Source of the DNA: Lepus europaeus
Lineage: Eukaryota; Chordata; Mammalia; Lagomorpha; Leporidae
Assembly: GCF_033115175.1 (NCBI RefSeq)
Contig: NC_084831.1
Coordinates: forward strand, 14,609,138-14,673,137
Direction: 5' to 3'
Length of the DNA stretch: 64,000 nt
In this document: one piece after another, positions 1 to 11,766 of the stretch
Layout of the letters: every line of letters starts with the position of its first letter
How positions within the stretch are numbered: the stretch's first letter is position 1
Made by a program: the position numbers and the translations under genes
The notes under the pieces: generated by a model
Database searches by the model: none
What the model saw: the letters and a program-made list of their open reading frames with translations, nothing else
What the model was told of the DNA's origin: nothing

Positions 1-579
1 TGTGATGGCAGAGTTCTCAGATTAAAAAAAAAGTGGAATTTAAAAACCACGATCATTCTGATCAGTAAAAAGTAGATGTCATGGTTCTTTGCTAGAAATG
101 AGAAAGCTTCCATTTGAATTACTGAATAGCTGTGAATTAACTGGATTGATTCGTGTCTATGTACATGTAACTCAATGCACTGAAAAAAGATGGCGCCTTG
201 TTGCCAGAGCTGGAACGGGTGAAAGGGCTTTTGCTGCAGCTCAGGGCGCAGGTCTGCCAGTGCTGGTGATGCTGCCTAATACTTCAAACAAAATCACCAA
301 CCCCTGCCTTCTAGTACGAAGGCTGTGGAGCGGCCACAAGCCTAACATGGTTCGCTCATCTCACTCCCTCTTATTCTGCCAGCAGGTGATGCTCACGTGT
401 CCTGTGTACATGGGACAAGACAGCCAATGGTTACTCTGCAGTCTCCTGATCATACTTCAGCATCCAGATGAGGTTTCAAACATCACCTCTGCCATTGCAC
501 TACAGATGTCTAGTTTTTTGTTCAAAGATTTTTCTCTTTCTCCTGCATTCATTTGTCCATATACAAAAACCAGTCATGG
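1..579. other. downstream flank, nothing identified
   Basis: No exon, RNA gene or clear repeat recognised. A long chance ORF crosses it into the neighbouring old SINE. Confidence 0.5.
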
Positions 580-877
580 GGTGGGAATCTGGTGTAGCAG
601 TTACATCACTGTTGGGATGCCTACATCCCATATCAGAGTGCTGGGTTTGAGTCCTGGCTCGACTCCCCAGTCCAGCTTCCGGCTACCGTGCATCCTGTGA
701 GGTAGCAAGTAACACACTGAGTAGTTGGGTCTCACCCACATGGGAGACCTGGAATGAGTTCCTGGCTCTTGGCTTTGGCCTGGCCCAGCCCTGGCTGCTG
801 CATATATTTGGGGAGTGAACCAATGAATGGGAGATCTCTAACTGTCCCTCTTCTAATATTCAAAAAAGTAAAATTAT
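580..877 (+). repeat. old C-type SINE
   Basis: Diverged copy carrying the family phrases for the head (catcccatat..gagtcctggctc) and the body (acatgggagacctgga); the tail is degenerate. Confidence 0.7.
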
Positions 878-1065
878 TTTAACAGTCACATGCCACATAA
901 TGATGTTTCAGTCTGTAATGAACTGCATGTATGATGATAATCTCATATTAAATTGTCTAGTGACATTTTAACTCTCAACATCAGCGTATAATGTATTCTT
1001 CACACATTGGCGATGTTGTAAGCAAACCTACTGTACTCATTGCCAGTCATATAAAAGTACAGTGC

Positions 1066-1351
1066 ACTGAGGTGATGCCTCTGGCTGCAGTGCCCACATC
1101 CCTTATGTTCGCCGGTTCAAGTCCTGGCTGCTCCACTTCTGATGCAACTCCCTGCTAATGCACCTGGGAAGCCAATGGGAGATGGCCCAAGTCCTTAGGC
1201 TCCTGCACCCTTGTGGCAGATCCAGAAGAAGCTCCTGGCTCCTGGCTCCGGTCTGGCCCAGTTGGGGAGTGAACCAACGGTGGAAAGTCTCTCTCTCTCT
1301 CTCCTCCTCTATGTCTGCCTTTCAAATAAATAAAATCAATCTTTTAAAAAC
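1066..1351 (+). repeat. old C-type SINE
   Basis: Head gttcaagtcctggctgctcc, body gatggcccaagtcc, CT tract and tail AAATAAATAAAATC are recognisable. Confidence 0.8.
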
Positions 1352-1730
1352 AGAATTATGCACAATACGTAACACTTGATAATAAATCATGCCACTGGTA
1401 CTCACTGTGATACAGTGAGTACCCGCCTACTTACCAGCATGGACGTTACCAGCAGCCTCACGAGCCTTGTGTTTACCATGTCCCTTGATGTGTCAAGCAG
1501 GGGCACTGGTTGACTGTCCTACACCTTCTCGTTTGTGTAAGTCTAGTCCATCATGTTTGTACAAAGCACTGTCCAATACCGTGTTTCCTGGCAGTTTATC
1601 CCCGATGTGGAGTGATGCGTGACTGTATTGATGGACAGGCTATCTTCACTCCCTGAAAGACCCGCAAACAACACTACCCGGTCTTCCCCAAGCTCCTCAC
1701 CCCCCAGCTCCTGCGAGTACAGCAAAAACC

Positions 1731-2062
1731 TTTTTTTTTTTTTGGGCAGGCAGAGTGGATAGTGAGAGAGAGAGAGACAGAGAGAAAGGTCTTCCTTTTT
1801 GCCGTTGGTTCACCCTCCAATGGCCGCTGTAGCCGGCGCATCTCGCTGATCCGAAGCCAGGAGCCAGGTGCTTCTCCCGGTCTCCCATGCGGGTGCAGAG
1901 CCCAAGGACTTGGGCCATCCTCCACTGCCTTCCCGGGCCATAGCAGAGAGCTGGCCTGGAAGAGGGGCAACCGGGATAGAATCCGGCGCCCCAACCGGGA
2001 CTAGAACCTGGTGTGCCAGCACCGCAAGGCAGAGGATTAGCCTGTTAAGCCACAGCGCCGGC
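1731..2062 (-). mobile_element. young C-type SINE, full length
   Basis: Complete element with T-run (poly-A) at the left and tRNA-like head at the right, flanked by the exact 10-bp TSD agcaaaaacc at 1721-1730 and 2063-2072. Confidence 0.93.
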
Positions 2063-2072
2063 AGCAAAAACC

Positions 2073-2871
2073 TTTTTAAAACCATCCTGTATAACTCAAA
2101 GATTCCCGGCTGAAGCCCCCTACATTTCCGGTGGCTGGTAAAACTCAGTGTATCACAGACCAAGGTGGCTTCTTCCAACTGCAGATTCCCGAAACAGCTG
2201 TGCTGGCCCCATCTGTAATGGCAGATGCTGTCGCACATCTGCCAAGAGCCTTCGAGGCTGGATTCTCTAAGGACGGCTTTCTACACCTATGGATGGGCTC
2301 TGCGGGCTCCCGCAGGGGGATCCGTAGTGTGTTCCACTGCTCGTGAGAAAAACTTCTTCACCAGGGAAAAGTTTGTTCTTGGGTTTGTAAATCTTGCAAG
2401 GGCTCTTAATGTGGGTATTTCTTTAGTGATAGAAGCCAACAGAAATCTTTGGTTATCCAGATACAAAATCCAAAGACTGTTTATTTGGGAGCTGTCTGGC
2501 TTTCTTCATAAATACATTTTGTAGGGTGAAGGCTCACAAACAAAGGACATGGAAACACCACAGCTGTGAGAAGGCGCCGCAGTCCCACATCTGCAGGAGG
2601 CTCACGGCTGGTTTTACGCTCACCACAACGGCTCGGACGGAGCTGGAGATGGGGAGCAGCGTGACCCTCACACTTTGGTTTTACACTTTAGAAAGCATAA
2701 CGTAGTGCTCACCCTCCCCCAATCCGTTGCATTCTTTAGAAGACTTCTTTGTATTTCTTAAGCATTGTAGGGCAACTGATCAAAGATTTTAAAAAATCAG
2801 TGGTAATGTCCTGAGTTCTGTATCTGAATGGAAAAGCCTGCTCTCGGGGAAGGGGTTTAGCCGGGAGTTAA
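2073..2871. other. downstream flank, nothing identified
   Basis: Unique-looking sequence with short chance ORFs and no splice-bounded coding segment. Confidence 0.4.
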
Positions 2872-3125
2872 GGGGCCAGCATCTCGCATCACCATGCCAG
2901 GGTTCAATTTCTGGCACTGGTTCCTGACTCCGGCTTCCTGTCAATGCCGACCCTGAGACAGCGGTGATGGCTCAAGTAACTGGGTCTCAGCCAGTCTCAT
3001 GGGAGACCCTGGAGGGTCTTCCTGACTCCTGATGTCAGCTCACGCCCAACCGCGGCTGTTGTGGGCCTGTGGGCAGTGAACCAGTAGATGAGAGCGCTTT
3101 CCTTCTGTCTCTGCTTCCCAAATAA
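2872..3125 (+). repeat. old C-type SINE relative
   Basis: Ends with gtgaaccagtagatga, a CT tract and aaataaa, as in the older SINE group. Confidence 0.6.
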
Positions 3126-3266
3126 ACCAAAAAAGAAAAAAACTGCCCTTAGGTTTGCTAGCACCCCGACTGCATTTCTAGTTGGTACTGGTACTCCCCG
3201 AGGGGTATTCCCATCCAAGCACAAGTGTCCTCCCCACCCGCAAGGTAGCCTGCCTTGGCCGACTGC

Positions 3267-3298
3267 AGACAGACAGACACACACACTCTCTCTCTCCT
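3267..3298. repeat. simple repeat (GACA/CA/CT)
   Basis: gacagacagacacacacact followed by ctctctctc. Confidence 0.8.
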
Positions 3299-3419
3299 TC
3301 CCCGCCGACGTGGACCAGACAAGGACCAGCCACACTGCACCGCCGAGGGAGGGGCGCACATGCAGCAGCCTTCAAAAGGAGAAGTCGCTTTACTTGCTTT
3401 TAAACTTGCAATGTTTGTC

Positions 3420-3425
3420 TTTATT
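3420..3425 (-). promoter_or_regulatory. EIF4G3: alternative candidate poly(A) signal AATAAA
   Basis: Second canonical hexamer on the minus strand, about 850 nt past the stop and before the first downstream SINE. Use is inferred. Confidence 0.4.
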
Positions 3426-3865
3426 TTGTTCTTTATATTTTGAAAGTGAAAAGAAATAGTATTGAGTCAATTTCTTTTTGTTTTTAAATATTTGTTCTAT
3501 GTATTTACAAGCCTTAAAGTTGCTCTAAAGATTTCAAAAGTATTAAGAGTACTTTTCCCAGGGTAGCACTTTTTCTTTTTGAACAATTCTTGGAGGTCTC
3601 TGGTCCACAGCATTTCCTTCTGTTCCAAGGTTATGTACGCTTTGATTACTATTGTGATTTTTTTTTTTTTTAATTTTCTGAAGCAAGCTGAGAGGCAGGC
3701 AGAAAGATTTGATGCCAAAAAAAAAAAAAATAATAAAATAAAATAAAATAAAACCAACCGAACCCAAAACAATCTTTCTGACCTTGTTCACCCCAAACCT
3801 TTTAAAATCTGTACTAACTACTATGCCTTAAAACAAACGTGAGGTGCATCTGAAGGGGAGGGACT

Positions 3866-3871
3866 TTTATT
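3866..3871 (-). promoter_or_regulatory. EIF4G3: candidate poly(A) signal AATAAA
   Basis: Canonical hexamer on the minus strand about 400 nt past the stop codon, the first such hexamer downstream. Use of this site is inferred. Confidence 0.45.
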
Positions 3872-4079
3872 TCTCTGCGCTTCTATTATACAAGTTGTTT
3901 ACAGAAACTGCAAATTAAAAAATTACACTGGCATTTGCAGTCCTTAAAATAAATTAAAAGTTCTCAACTTTTTTTGTTTGCTAAACGTGTTTTTTTTAAA
4001 GTATGAGTCCTTGTTTAAAAAGAAAAGATTAAAACAGAAAATATTTTCTATAAATAATACATGTATTTGGTTTTCGTGC

Positions 4080-4540
4080 TCCCGCCCTCAGGCTGCAGTC
4101 TGCTTGTCTCCAGGACCTTTCCCTCCACGATCACCTCTCCCCCTCCCACTCGTGCACGCGTGGGCGTCCCCGCGAGAATTGGCCTTGCTGCACTGCGATT
4201 GGCGAAGACGTGAAACTTTTAGAAAAATACTGAAATCGCTGCTTCCGCGTTCTCTGGCCACCGCAGTCTAGCTGTCCTCGGACTCCTCCTCCGCCTCCCG
4301 CAGCCACGTGAAGAAGGCGGTGACCGACTTGAGCGCCACGCCCTTCCCGTTCTGCTCGGCCGGGTCCTTGCTGCTCTCCCACCTGTAGAAGGCGTCCTCC
4401 GAGATCACCTCCTCGTCGTACAGGCAGTCGAAGAACATCCGCAGCAGGTCTGCAGGGAAACAAAGAAGTGGGGGCGGAGCACCCAGACAGGTCACCCCAC
4501 CCGCAGGCTGAGCGCACCCGAGCAGATCCACGCAGTCCAT
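4080..4540. other. GC/CpG-rich pocket over the last EIF4G3 exon
   Basis: Numerous CpGs occur both in the coding part and in its flanks (for example CGTGCACGCGTGGGCG near 4151), while DNA on either side is AT-rich. It is a 3'-end CpG island-like segment. Whether it is unmethylated or has promoter activity is unknown. Confidence 0.6.
4268..4449 (-). CDS. EIF4G3: EIF4G3 last coding exon, C-terminal MNK-docking segment
   Basis: The coding part of the terminal exon is 182 nt, from the acceptor CCCTGCAG to stop TAG (4268-4270). After a split Asn it encodes 59 residues: [20 protein letters not shown], then [18 protein letters not shown] and finally [15 protein letters not shown]. The aromatic/acidic clusters LYDEE and WLREAEEE are the AA-boxes typical of W2 domains that contact MNK1/2 in eIF4G. 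Every one of the 60 complete codons ends in G or C, unlike the other exons. This exon fixes the gene's identity and strand. Confidence 0.95.
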
Positions 4541-4766
4541 GTTTGGTCCTGGCTCTCTGCTCGCTTTGAACTACGTCCAGATAACAGTAACGCTGTTTTA
4601 TAGCACAGGATTCTCAACCCAATGATCCTGAAAATTAAAGGTAAGGGTGACTTTTTATGTTCTTCCTTGTATGGTCCTCCATGGTTTGACAGCTTTACAA
4701 CATCATTTTATAAATTCTGGAGCGAAAATGCAAGATACACTTTTCTCCTCCGAATGCGTGTGTGTG

Positions 4767-5113
4767 TTTAAAGATTTGTTTTTTGGAAAGGCGGAGTGAC
4801 AGAGTCAAAGAGGGATGGATGGAGGGAGAGAGGGAGGGAGGGAGGGAGGGAGGGAGAGAGAATCTTCCCCCTGCTGGTTTACATCCCAAATGACCGCAAT
4901 GGCCAAGGACTGGACAAGGACGAAGCCAGACGCCAGGAACTCCATCCTGCTCTCCCAAGTGAGTGGGGCCCACGTGCGTGGGTCACCTGTTGCTTTCCCA
5001 GGCGTACTGGCGGGAAGCTGGGTTGGAAGCAGGGAGCTGGGACTTGACCAGCAACCGGATATCGATGTCATCAGCAACGCAGCACTGCGAGCAGCTGGGC
5101 ACACACCCACCCC
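4767..5113 (-). repeat. C-type SINE with expanded GGGA tract
   Basis: Left end ttaaagatttg and right-hand tRNA-like head; the CT-rich region has grown into a GGGA repeat at about 4822-4860. Confidence 0.75.
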
Positions 5114-5246
5114 TCTAAAATATGTTTAACTTTAAAGAGTGATGGTTTATATTGGAAAATACAGACACAATCTCTCTCATCTGTATTTTATTCAAACTGT
5201 AGTTGCAACTTGCTTTTTTAAATGTTCAAGGTTTTTGGGTAATTTT

Positions 5247-5703
5247 TTTTTTTTTGTGCTAGTACATTGTGATTTCCTTTATTATTTTGAGTGGTAGTAC
5301 AAAAATATGTTATTTGTGAATTACTGAATCTATTAAGTCTGTCTCCTACTGAAGAACACTTAAGTTTTGTTTTTTTTTTTTTTAAGGATATTTCACTTGA
5401 GAGGTAGAGTTACAGACAGTGAAAGGGAGAGACAGAGAGAAAGGTCATCCTTCCGTTGGTTCGCTTCCCAAATGGCCTCAATGGACGAAGCTATGCTGAT
5501 TCGAAGCCAGGAGCTAGGTGCCTCCTCTGGGTCTCCCATGTGGGTGCAGGGGCCCAAGCACCCGGGCCATCCCCCACTGCTTTCCCAGGCTACAGCAGAG
5601 AGCTGGACTGGAAGAGGAGCAGCTGGGACTAGAACCAGTGCCCATTATGGGATGCCAGCGCCACAGGTGGAGGATTAACCTACTGCGCCACGGTGCTGGC
5701 CCT
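5247..5703 (-). mobile_element. C-type SINE carrying a 3'-transduced segment
   Basis: SINE body at about 5378-5703, then its A-run, about 110 nt of unrelated sequence with AATAAA, then a second A-run, all bounded by the exact 16-bp TSD gtttttgggtaatttt at 5231-5246 and 5704-5719. Confidence 0.85.
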
Positions 5704-5756
5704 GTTTTTGGGTAATTTTAATTGATTCACTGTCATGATGGAAATATGGCTTATAT

Positions 5757-6058
5757 TATTATTAGAGATATTAAACCTTATTAGAGGGTTTGAGAGAGTA
5801 AGAGCGAGAGTGAGTGAGTGAGAGCGCTCCCATTGGTTTAGTTCCTAAATGGCTATAAAGGCAGAAGCCAAACGCTGGGAACTCAGTCCATGACTTCCAT
5901 ATGGGTGGTGATTAGTAGGGACATCGCTGCTGCCTCCCGTGGTTCACATTAGTAGGAAGCCGCACTGAGGAGCTGGAGCTGGGGACTGAACCCAGGCACT
6001 ACAAGATGGGATGCAGGTGTCCCCGATGGGGTCTTAACTCCTTAGGTCAAACACCCAT
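5757..6058 (-). repeat. old C-type SINE relative
   Basis: GA-rich left part, tcccattggtttagttcc and a degenerate head at the right. Confidence 0.6.
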
Positions 6059-6305
6059 TTCTATATTCAGTTTCTTAAAAATTTACTCACTATGGGCTTT
6101 TAAAATTCATCTATAGTCAGCTCTCTAATCATTCATATTAATGGAGGGAGGCAGAGGAATAAACAATAAATACTTAGGGATAATAGGTTTAGACTGAATT
6201 ATATTAATTATTTTTCTTGAGAATTATTTTCATAACTATACTAGTCAAGCTGATCTTGAAGTCACTTGTCATCCTCAGTTGGTCTATCCAGAAATGGAAG
6301 CAAGC

Positions 6306-6629
6306 GGAGCCGGCGCCGTGGCTCACTTGGTTGATCCTCCACCTGCAGTACCGGCATCCCATATGGGCGCTGGGTTCTAGTCCCGGTTGCTCCTCTTCCA
6401 GTCCAGCTCTCTGCTGTGGCCAGGGAAGGCAGTGGAGGATGGCCCAAGTGCTTGGGCCCTGCCGCAACATGGGAGACCAGGAGGAAGCACCTGGCTCCTG
6501 GCTTCAGATCGGCACAGCGCTAGCTGTGGTGGCCATTTGTGGGGGTGAACCAATGGAAGGAAGACCTTTGTCTCTCACTGTCTATAACTCTACCTGTCAA
6601 ATGAATTAGAAAAAAAAAGAAAAAGAAAA
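6306..6629 (+). mobile_element. C-type SINE, full length
   Basis: Head ccggcgccgtggctcac to A-rich tail, flanked by the exact 16-bp TSD agaaatggaagcaagc at 6290-6305 and 6630-6645. Confidence 0.93.
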
Positions 6630-6645
6630 AGAAATGGAAGCAAGC

Positions 6646-7279
6646 AGCCAGGATTCTCTTGGTGGTCAATCTAGAATTAACCAGGGATTTCTCTGAGGGA
6701 TAACTGAAGCTGATAGTTCTTGGAGATACTTTAAATTTATCTGACTCATAGGGCACACAGCATCCATTCACCTGACCACTGAACCATTTCATTTGACAAG
6801 TTAGTGTCTGATATCAAATGACATTTCCAAGATCTCCAGAGAGCCAGGTGTGGTTTCTCGATTCAGACTACTTGGCTCTTCTTTAACCTAAGGACGGTCT
6901 GCTTCAGCCTCCCCTACTTCCCAAAGGGATTCGGCAGCGCTAGCACAGGCAGACTGCACGTGCAGTGGCCTGCGGTCTGCTGCCTCCGAGACAGCCACGC
7001 CCGCCACCGCACATTTTAGCTAAATTTTCATCGATTAACCAGTACCACCGAGACCTGGGTACACCGTATTTGGCTGGCTCGTCAGGAATCAATCACAGCC
7101 CTTAACTAACAACTATCCCACAATGCTCTGGTAAGTGAACCATGGTTACCACACTTCAGGCCTTCAGTGGGTGCCTGAGGACTCCTAGAGTTTCATCCTA
7201 GAGATCAGTAACCATTTTCATGCCCCAGGCCTGTGTTATCCAATATGGCAGTCACTAGACACATGTGACTATTTATTTT
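6646..7279. other. intron, nothing identified
   Basis: Unique-looking EIF4G3 intron sequence without a recognisable element. Confidence 0.4.
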
Positions 7280-7577
7280 TTAAAATTTATTTACTTGTTT
7301 GAAAGGCAGAGTGACAGGGAGACACGCAGAAAGAGATATCCTATCACTGAGCCATTCCCCACATGTCCACGATAGCCAGGACTCGGCCACTCCAAAGCCT
7401 ACAGCCACAAGCTCCCTCTGGGTCTCTCGCTGACGTGGCAGGAGCCCACTTGGGCCATCATCTGCCAGCTCCAAGGATGTCAGCAGGAAGCTGGGTCAGA
7501 AGCTGGAGTTGCTGGTGCTTGGACCAGAGACTCCATGTGGATGCAGTTTAACAAGCTACTCCACAACGTCTGCCCAC
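7280..7577 (-). repeat. old C-type SINE relative
   Basis: aaatttatttacttgtttgaaaggcagag start and SINE body phrases; diverged head. Confidence 0.7.
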
Positions 7578-7778
7578 ATACGGCTATTTACATTAAAAAA
7601 GAAGAAAACTTCAGCTCTTCAGTCACACTGCTATATTTAAGGGTGTTACCTGCCAAAGGTAGTTAGTTCATGGTTACCATACTGGATGGTACAGATACAC
7701 TTCCTTTATTGCAGAAAATTTTATTAGACCTGCCTTAGAATGAGGATTATTAAATCATTAATAAACTAGTTTTCATAC

Positions 7779-7805
7779 ACACACACATACACACACATAT
7801 ATAAA
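7779..7805. repeat. CA/TA microsatellite
   Basis: Alternating cacacacaca/tacaca/tatata run. Confidence 0.85.
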
Positions 7806-7814
7806 TTTTGGTTT

Positions 7815-8510
7815 TCTTTAACTTATTTTGGGGGGCGGTGTGGGAGAGGGAGAAAGAGAGAGAGGACTATGGGTGACAGAGCTCCCACTCACTGGTTCAT
7901 TCTCTAAATGCCTGTATTGGCTGGGGGGCCAAAGCTGGGAGCTGGGAACACAGCCCAGGTTTCTCATGTGGGTGGCAGGGGCAGGGTGGCAGAACCCAAC
8001 TACCTGACTCATTATCACTGCCCCCCACAGTCTGAATTAGAAGGAGGGTGGAGTCGGAAGACGGAGCCAGGAGTCAAATCCAGGCACTCTGAAGTGAAAT
8101 GCAGGCATCCTACCTGGCATCTTTTTTTTTTTTTTTCCTTTTTTTTTGACAGGCAGAGTTAGACAGTGAGAGAGAGAGACAGAGAGAAAGATCTTCCTTC
8201 CGTTGGTTCACCCCCTAAGTGGCAGCTATGGCCAGAGCATTGTGGCCGGTGCGCTGCGCCGCTCTGAAGCCAGGAGCCAGGTGCCTCCTCCTGGTCTCCC
8301 AGGTGGGTGCAGGGCCCAAGGACCTGGGCCATCCTCCACTGCCCTCCCGGGCCACAGCAGAGAGCTGGCCTGGAAGAGGGGCAACCGGGACAGAATCCGG
8401 CGCCCTGACCGGGACTGGAACCCGGTGTGCCGGTGCCGCAGGCGGAGGATTAGCCTAGTGAGCTGCGGTGCCGGCCTACCTGGCATCTTAACCACTGGCC
8501 AAATATCTGC
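7815..8510 (-). repeat. old SINE relative split by a young SINE
   Basis: Left part 7815-8123 and right part 8490-8510 form one old element; the interruption is the young copy at 8124-8474. Confidence 0.7.
8124..8474 (-). mobile_element. young C-type SINE nested in older SINE
   Basis: Full-length element with the exact 15-bp TSD cctacctggcatctt at 8109-8123 and 8475-8489. Confidence 0.93.
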
Positions 8511-8567
8511 TCCTCAATTAGCTTTCTTAACGCCACTTTCTCATACAGGTCAATAATATAAAAAACT

Positions 8568-8825
8568 CAAGGCACAGGCGTTAGTGTGGAGGTGAGGAGC
8601 TGCAGGCGACCTGAATTCCACCCCTGGCTCCCCCTGACTCTGGCTGCCAGCCACTGCAGGCCCCTGGAGCAGTGACGGTGTCTGCAGTCACAACACAGGG
8701 GAACCTGGATCGCACTCCCGGCTTCTGGGTCTGGCCCTGGCCACTGTGGGCATTTGGGAAGTGAAGCAGGAGATAGGAGCTCGCTCTCTCTCTCTCTCTG
8801 TCCTGTCTCTTAAGTAAAAATTTCT
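8568..8825 (+). repeat. old C-type SINE relative
   Basis: ctggctccccctgactctggc, a closing CT tract and ttaagtaaaaat tail. Confidence 0.6.
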
Positions 8826-8981
8826 GAAAAAGTTCCGATTTATTAAATTTGTTGGTTATCGACTTTTTGTTCCTAATGACTCTTTTACTGTCCCCTTTCC
8901 AAAACCAAAACGTCTCTGAAGCCCTGCCCTGAACAAAACTGAACTACTAGTTGGGATAACTGCACCAAGAGGTGAACTTAC

Positions 8982-9128
8982 TGGCAGGTTGATCGAGTTT
9001 TACTATTGATGCTTGTAGCGCATAAAGTGCTTGCAGCTCCTTCTCCGTGTCTGAGTCCAGGTACTTGAGTAGGATCGGCACCCGCTGCTTGATGACAGCA
9101 GTGTCCACCCGGAAGGTGGAGCAGTCAG
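8982..9128 (-). CDS. EIF4G3: EIF4G3 coding exon, W2 domain
   Basis: This 147-nt exon follows TCGCCTCCAG and ends CCA|GTAAGT. After a split Ala it encodes 48 residues starting DCSTFRVDTAVIKQRVPILL and ending IVKLDQPA, then A of a split Asn codon (A+AC). The motif KYLDSDTEKELQALYALQ belongs to the central W2 helices. Confidence 0.94.
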
Positions 9129-9429
9129 CTGGAGGCGACAGAAGGACTGGCGTTACACCCACGGAGTTAACCACAGCGCCCTTTCCAGTTTTCTCAGTGC
9201 AGAGAAACCATCTGTCTCTGTGAGGGCAGAGGAACCAAGGGGTCCGAGGCAAAGCTTCTGAAATAGGTAAGGCTCGCACACCTAACGGATGTTCTCTCAG
9301 AAGGAACAGAAAATACGGAGGTGCAGTCATTCTGAGTGCTGGTTTCCCTCAAGAGCAACGCATCCTATTATTTATCTTTAATTATAATGAAGTGACAGTT
9401 TCTTCATAAACTACAAAAGTAACATTAAT

Positions 9430-9602
9430 CAAATGTCTTACCATAAAAAATGATAGGCAGGTGAGCTGATGAATATGCTAATTAGCTTGAATTAATCATC
9501 CCACATACATAAACATATTAAAACATCATTTTACCTCATAAATGTATGTGATGATTTATCAAAAATAAAAGTAATAAAATAGGAATTTGAATAATTAAAA
9601 AA
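9430..9602 (+). repeat. old L1 3'-end fragment
   Basis: gaatatgctaattagctt and caaaacatca-like text match the 3' ends of mammalian L1M elements; the same text recurs near 41290. Confidence 0.6.
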
Positions 9603-10017
9603 CATTAACAAAGGAAATTAAAGTGAAGTTAATGCAAATCTCTTTCAGAAGAGTAAAAGAACTGGATGATCTTATTATCCCTAGGAAGAAAAGACCATAA
9701 AAGACTAACTGTGCACAGTATCCCCAACGTCTTCTGTGGTAGATATAACAAGGGGCCAAAGAAGGCAGCCTTCAGCTTCAGGCCCAAAAGCAAATGTTTT
9801 ATGTTCTCTGTAAGTTACCACTGGGACAAAGTTCTGTTTATAAAAGCAGTTTTTGTACTTCCAATTTTGATTTTAAAACATCAAAGTCTTATGGTTCCAA
9901 AGATACAGAAAGTGATTTTTTTTTTATTGTTCTAGTACTATTGGTTGAACTCTGTAATTAACACACAATTATTCTTAGGTGTTTACATTTTAACTGAAAA
10001 GTGATCCCTGTTAAATA

Positions 10018-11009
10018 TAAGAGTGGGAATAAGAGAGGGAAGAGATGTACAATTTGGAACATGCTCAATCGGACTTGCCCCAAATGGTGGAGTAGAAACG
10101 TGCCAGGGGATTCCAATACAATCCCATCAAGGTGGCATGTACCAATGCCATCGCACTAGTCCAAGTGATCAATTTCAGTTCACAATTGATCACACTGACA
10201 GGTCTAAGCGTCAAAGGGATCACATAAACAAGACTAGTGTCTGCTAATACTAACTGATAGAATCAAAAAGGGAGAGAATGATCCATCATGGAAAGTGGGA
10301 TACACAGCAGACTCATAGAATGGCAGATGTCCTAAACAGCACTCTGGCCTCAGAATCAGCCCTTAAGGCACCCGGATCTGGCTGAAGAGCCCATGAGAGT
10401 ATTTTAGGCATGGAAAGCCAAGATACTCTGGCAAAAAAAAAGGACCTAAATGAAAGGTCTCTGCGAGTGAGATCCCAGTAGAAAGAACGGGCCATCAAAG
10501 AAGGAGGTACCTTTCTCTGAAGGGAGGAGAGAACTTCCACTTTGTCTATGACCTTATCTAAATAAGATCGAAGTCAGTGAACTCAAGAGGCTTCCATAGC
10601 CTTGGAAACTCATGACTAGAGCCTAGGGTGATTACTGACGCCATAAACAAGAGTGTCAGTTGTTAAGTCAACAACAGGAGTCATTGTGTACTTGCTCCTT
10701 ATGTGGGATCTCTGTCCTTAATGTGTTGTCCAATGTGAATTAATGCTATAACTAGTACTGAAACAGTATTTTATACTTTATGTTCTGTGTGGGTGCAAAC
10801 TGATGAAATCTTTACTTTATATATACTAAATCGATCTTCTGTATATAAAGATAATTGAAAATGAATCTTGATGTGAATGGAATGGGAGAGGGAGCGGGAG
10901 ATGGGAGGGGTGCGGGTGGGAGGGAAGTTTTGGGGGGGAAAAAGCCATTGTAATCCAAAAGCTGTACTTTGGAAAATTATATTTACTAAATAAAAAAAAT
11001 TAATAAATG
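10018..11009 (+). mobile_element. lagomorph L1 3' end, 5'-truncated
   Basis: Contains the rabbit-L1 3'UTR with its G-rich polypurine tract (about 10885-10940) and terminal gctgtactttggaaaatt followed by an A-rich tail. No ORF2 domain is present, so it is inactive. Confidence 0.88.
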
Positions 11010-11766
11010 AAGACTTTCTATTTAGTTTGCTATTTACCTTATTAAAGAACTAACATTTGAAAGAAATAATGTGACAGAGGATCTTAAGCTGAATCTTAAT
11101 AATGAAGCTAAATCAAGTGGCAGGAAGCTATCTTCTAAAATACAAGGACAAATCTGAAATTCTGAGACAACGTCTGGGCTGATGAAACGTTGACAGAAAT
11201 GTGGATTTCTACCGAAAGTGAAGCAGATATCCTCATTAAATATTGCATGATGCTTAGAATATGTAGACATTCTACCAATTCTAATCCTACCTATCTATAC
11301 AATTTATAAACATTCAAGAAAATTATCTTACCATATAAAATAAATATAGAGCAGGAAAAACTATTGGCATTTTCTTCCCTTATGCTTGCATGGTATTTAC
11401 ATAAAACAACTTTTCTAATGAGAATGACGTGAGGTTAAGATACGCAATCAATTTATTGTGACTCCTGAATGGGAGGAGGAGGTGGTCTTGAATGCTGGTG
11501 GTGGAACAGTAAGGGAAATGCCGCACGCACGTCATAGACAACACCCAGGAGCACGCAGCTTGCTGCTGGACTGAAGGACACAAGGCATACAGTAGTGCTC
11601 AGATCTGGCTTCTCTGCAGGAGAGCGCCAGGCGCTGCGAACAGAAATGGCACCTGTTTGCCTAGAACCTGGCCTACATAGGGCGAGTTTTGAAGACAATA
11701 TAAATTCAGAGCATTGAATCAGTAGTTGACATAATATGGATTTCAGATGTTAAGAGCTACACTTAC
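11010..11766. other. intron, nothing identified
   Basis: AT-rich intron upstream of the exon acceptor region; no repeat recognised. Confidence 0.4.

Larger units (their letters stand above)
3420..4267 (-). other. EIF4G3: probable EIF4G3 3' untranslated region
   Basis: The stretch after the stop codon is unique, AT-rich and free of SINEs, which fits a 3'UTR continuous with the last exon. Possible poly(A) signals are AATAAA on the minus strand at 3866-3871 (a UTR of about 400 nt) and 3420-3425 (about 850 nt), and ATTAAA at about 3669-3674. The true end cannot be set from sequence. A T-run at 3660-3671 and an A-run plus AAAAT repeat at 3719-3753 lie inside. Confidence 0.6.

Noticed and set aside
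89-700. 203-codon open frame on the plus strand
   Set aside because: It runs from unique DNA into an old SINE, has no family resemblance, splice sites or conserved motif; chance ORF.
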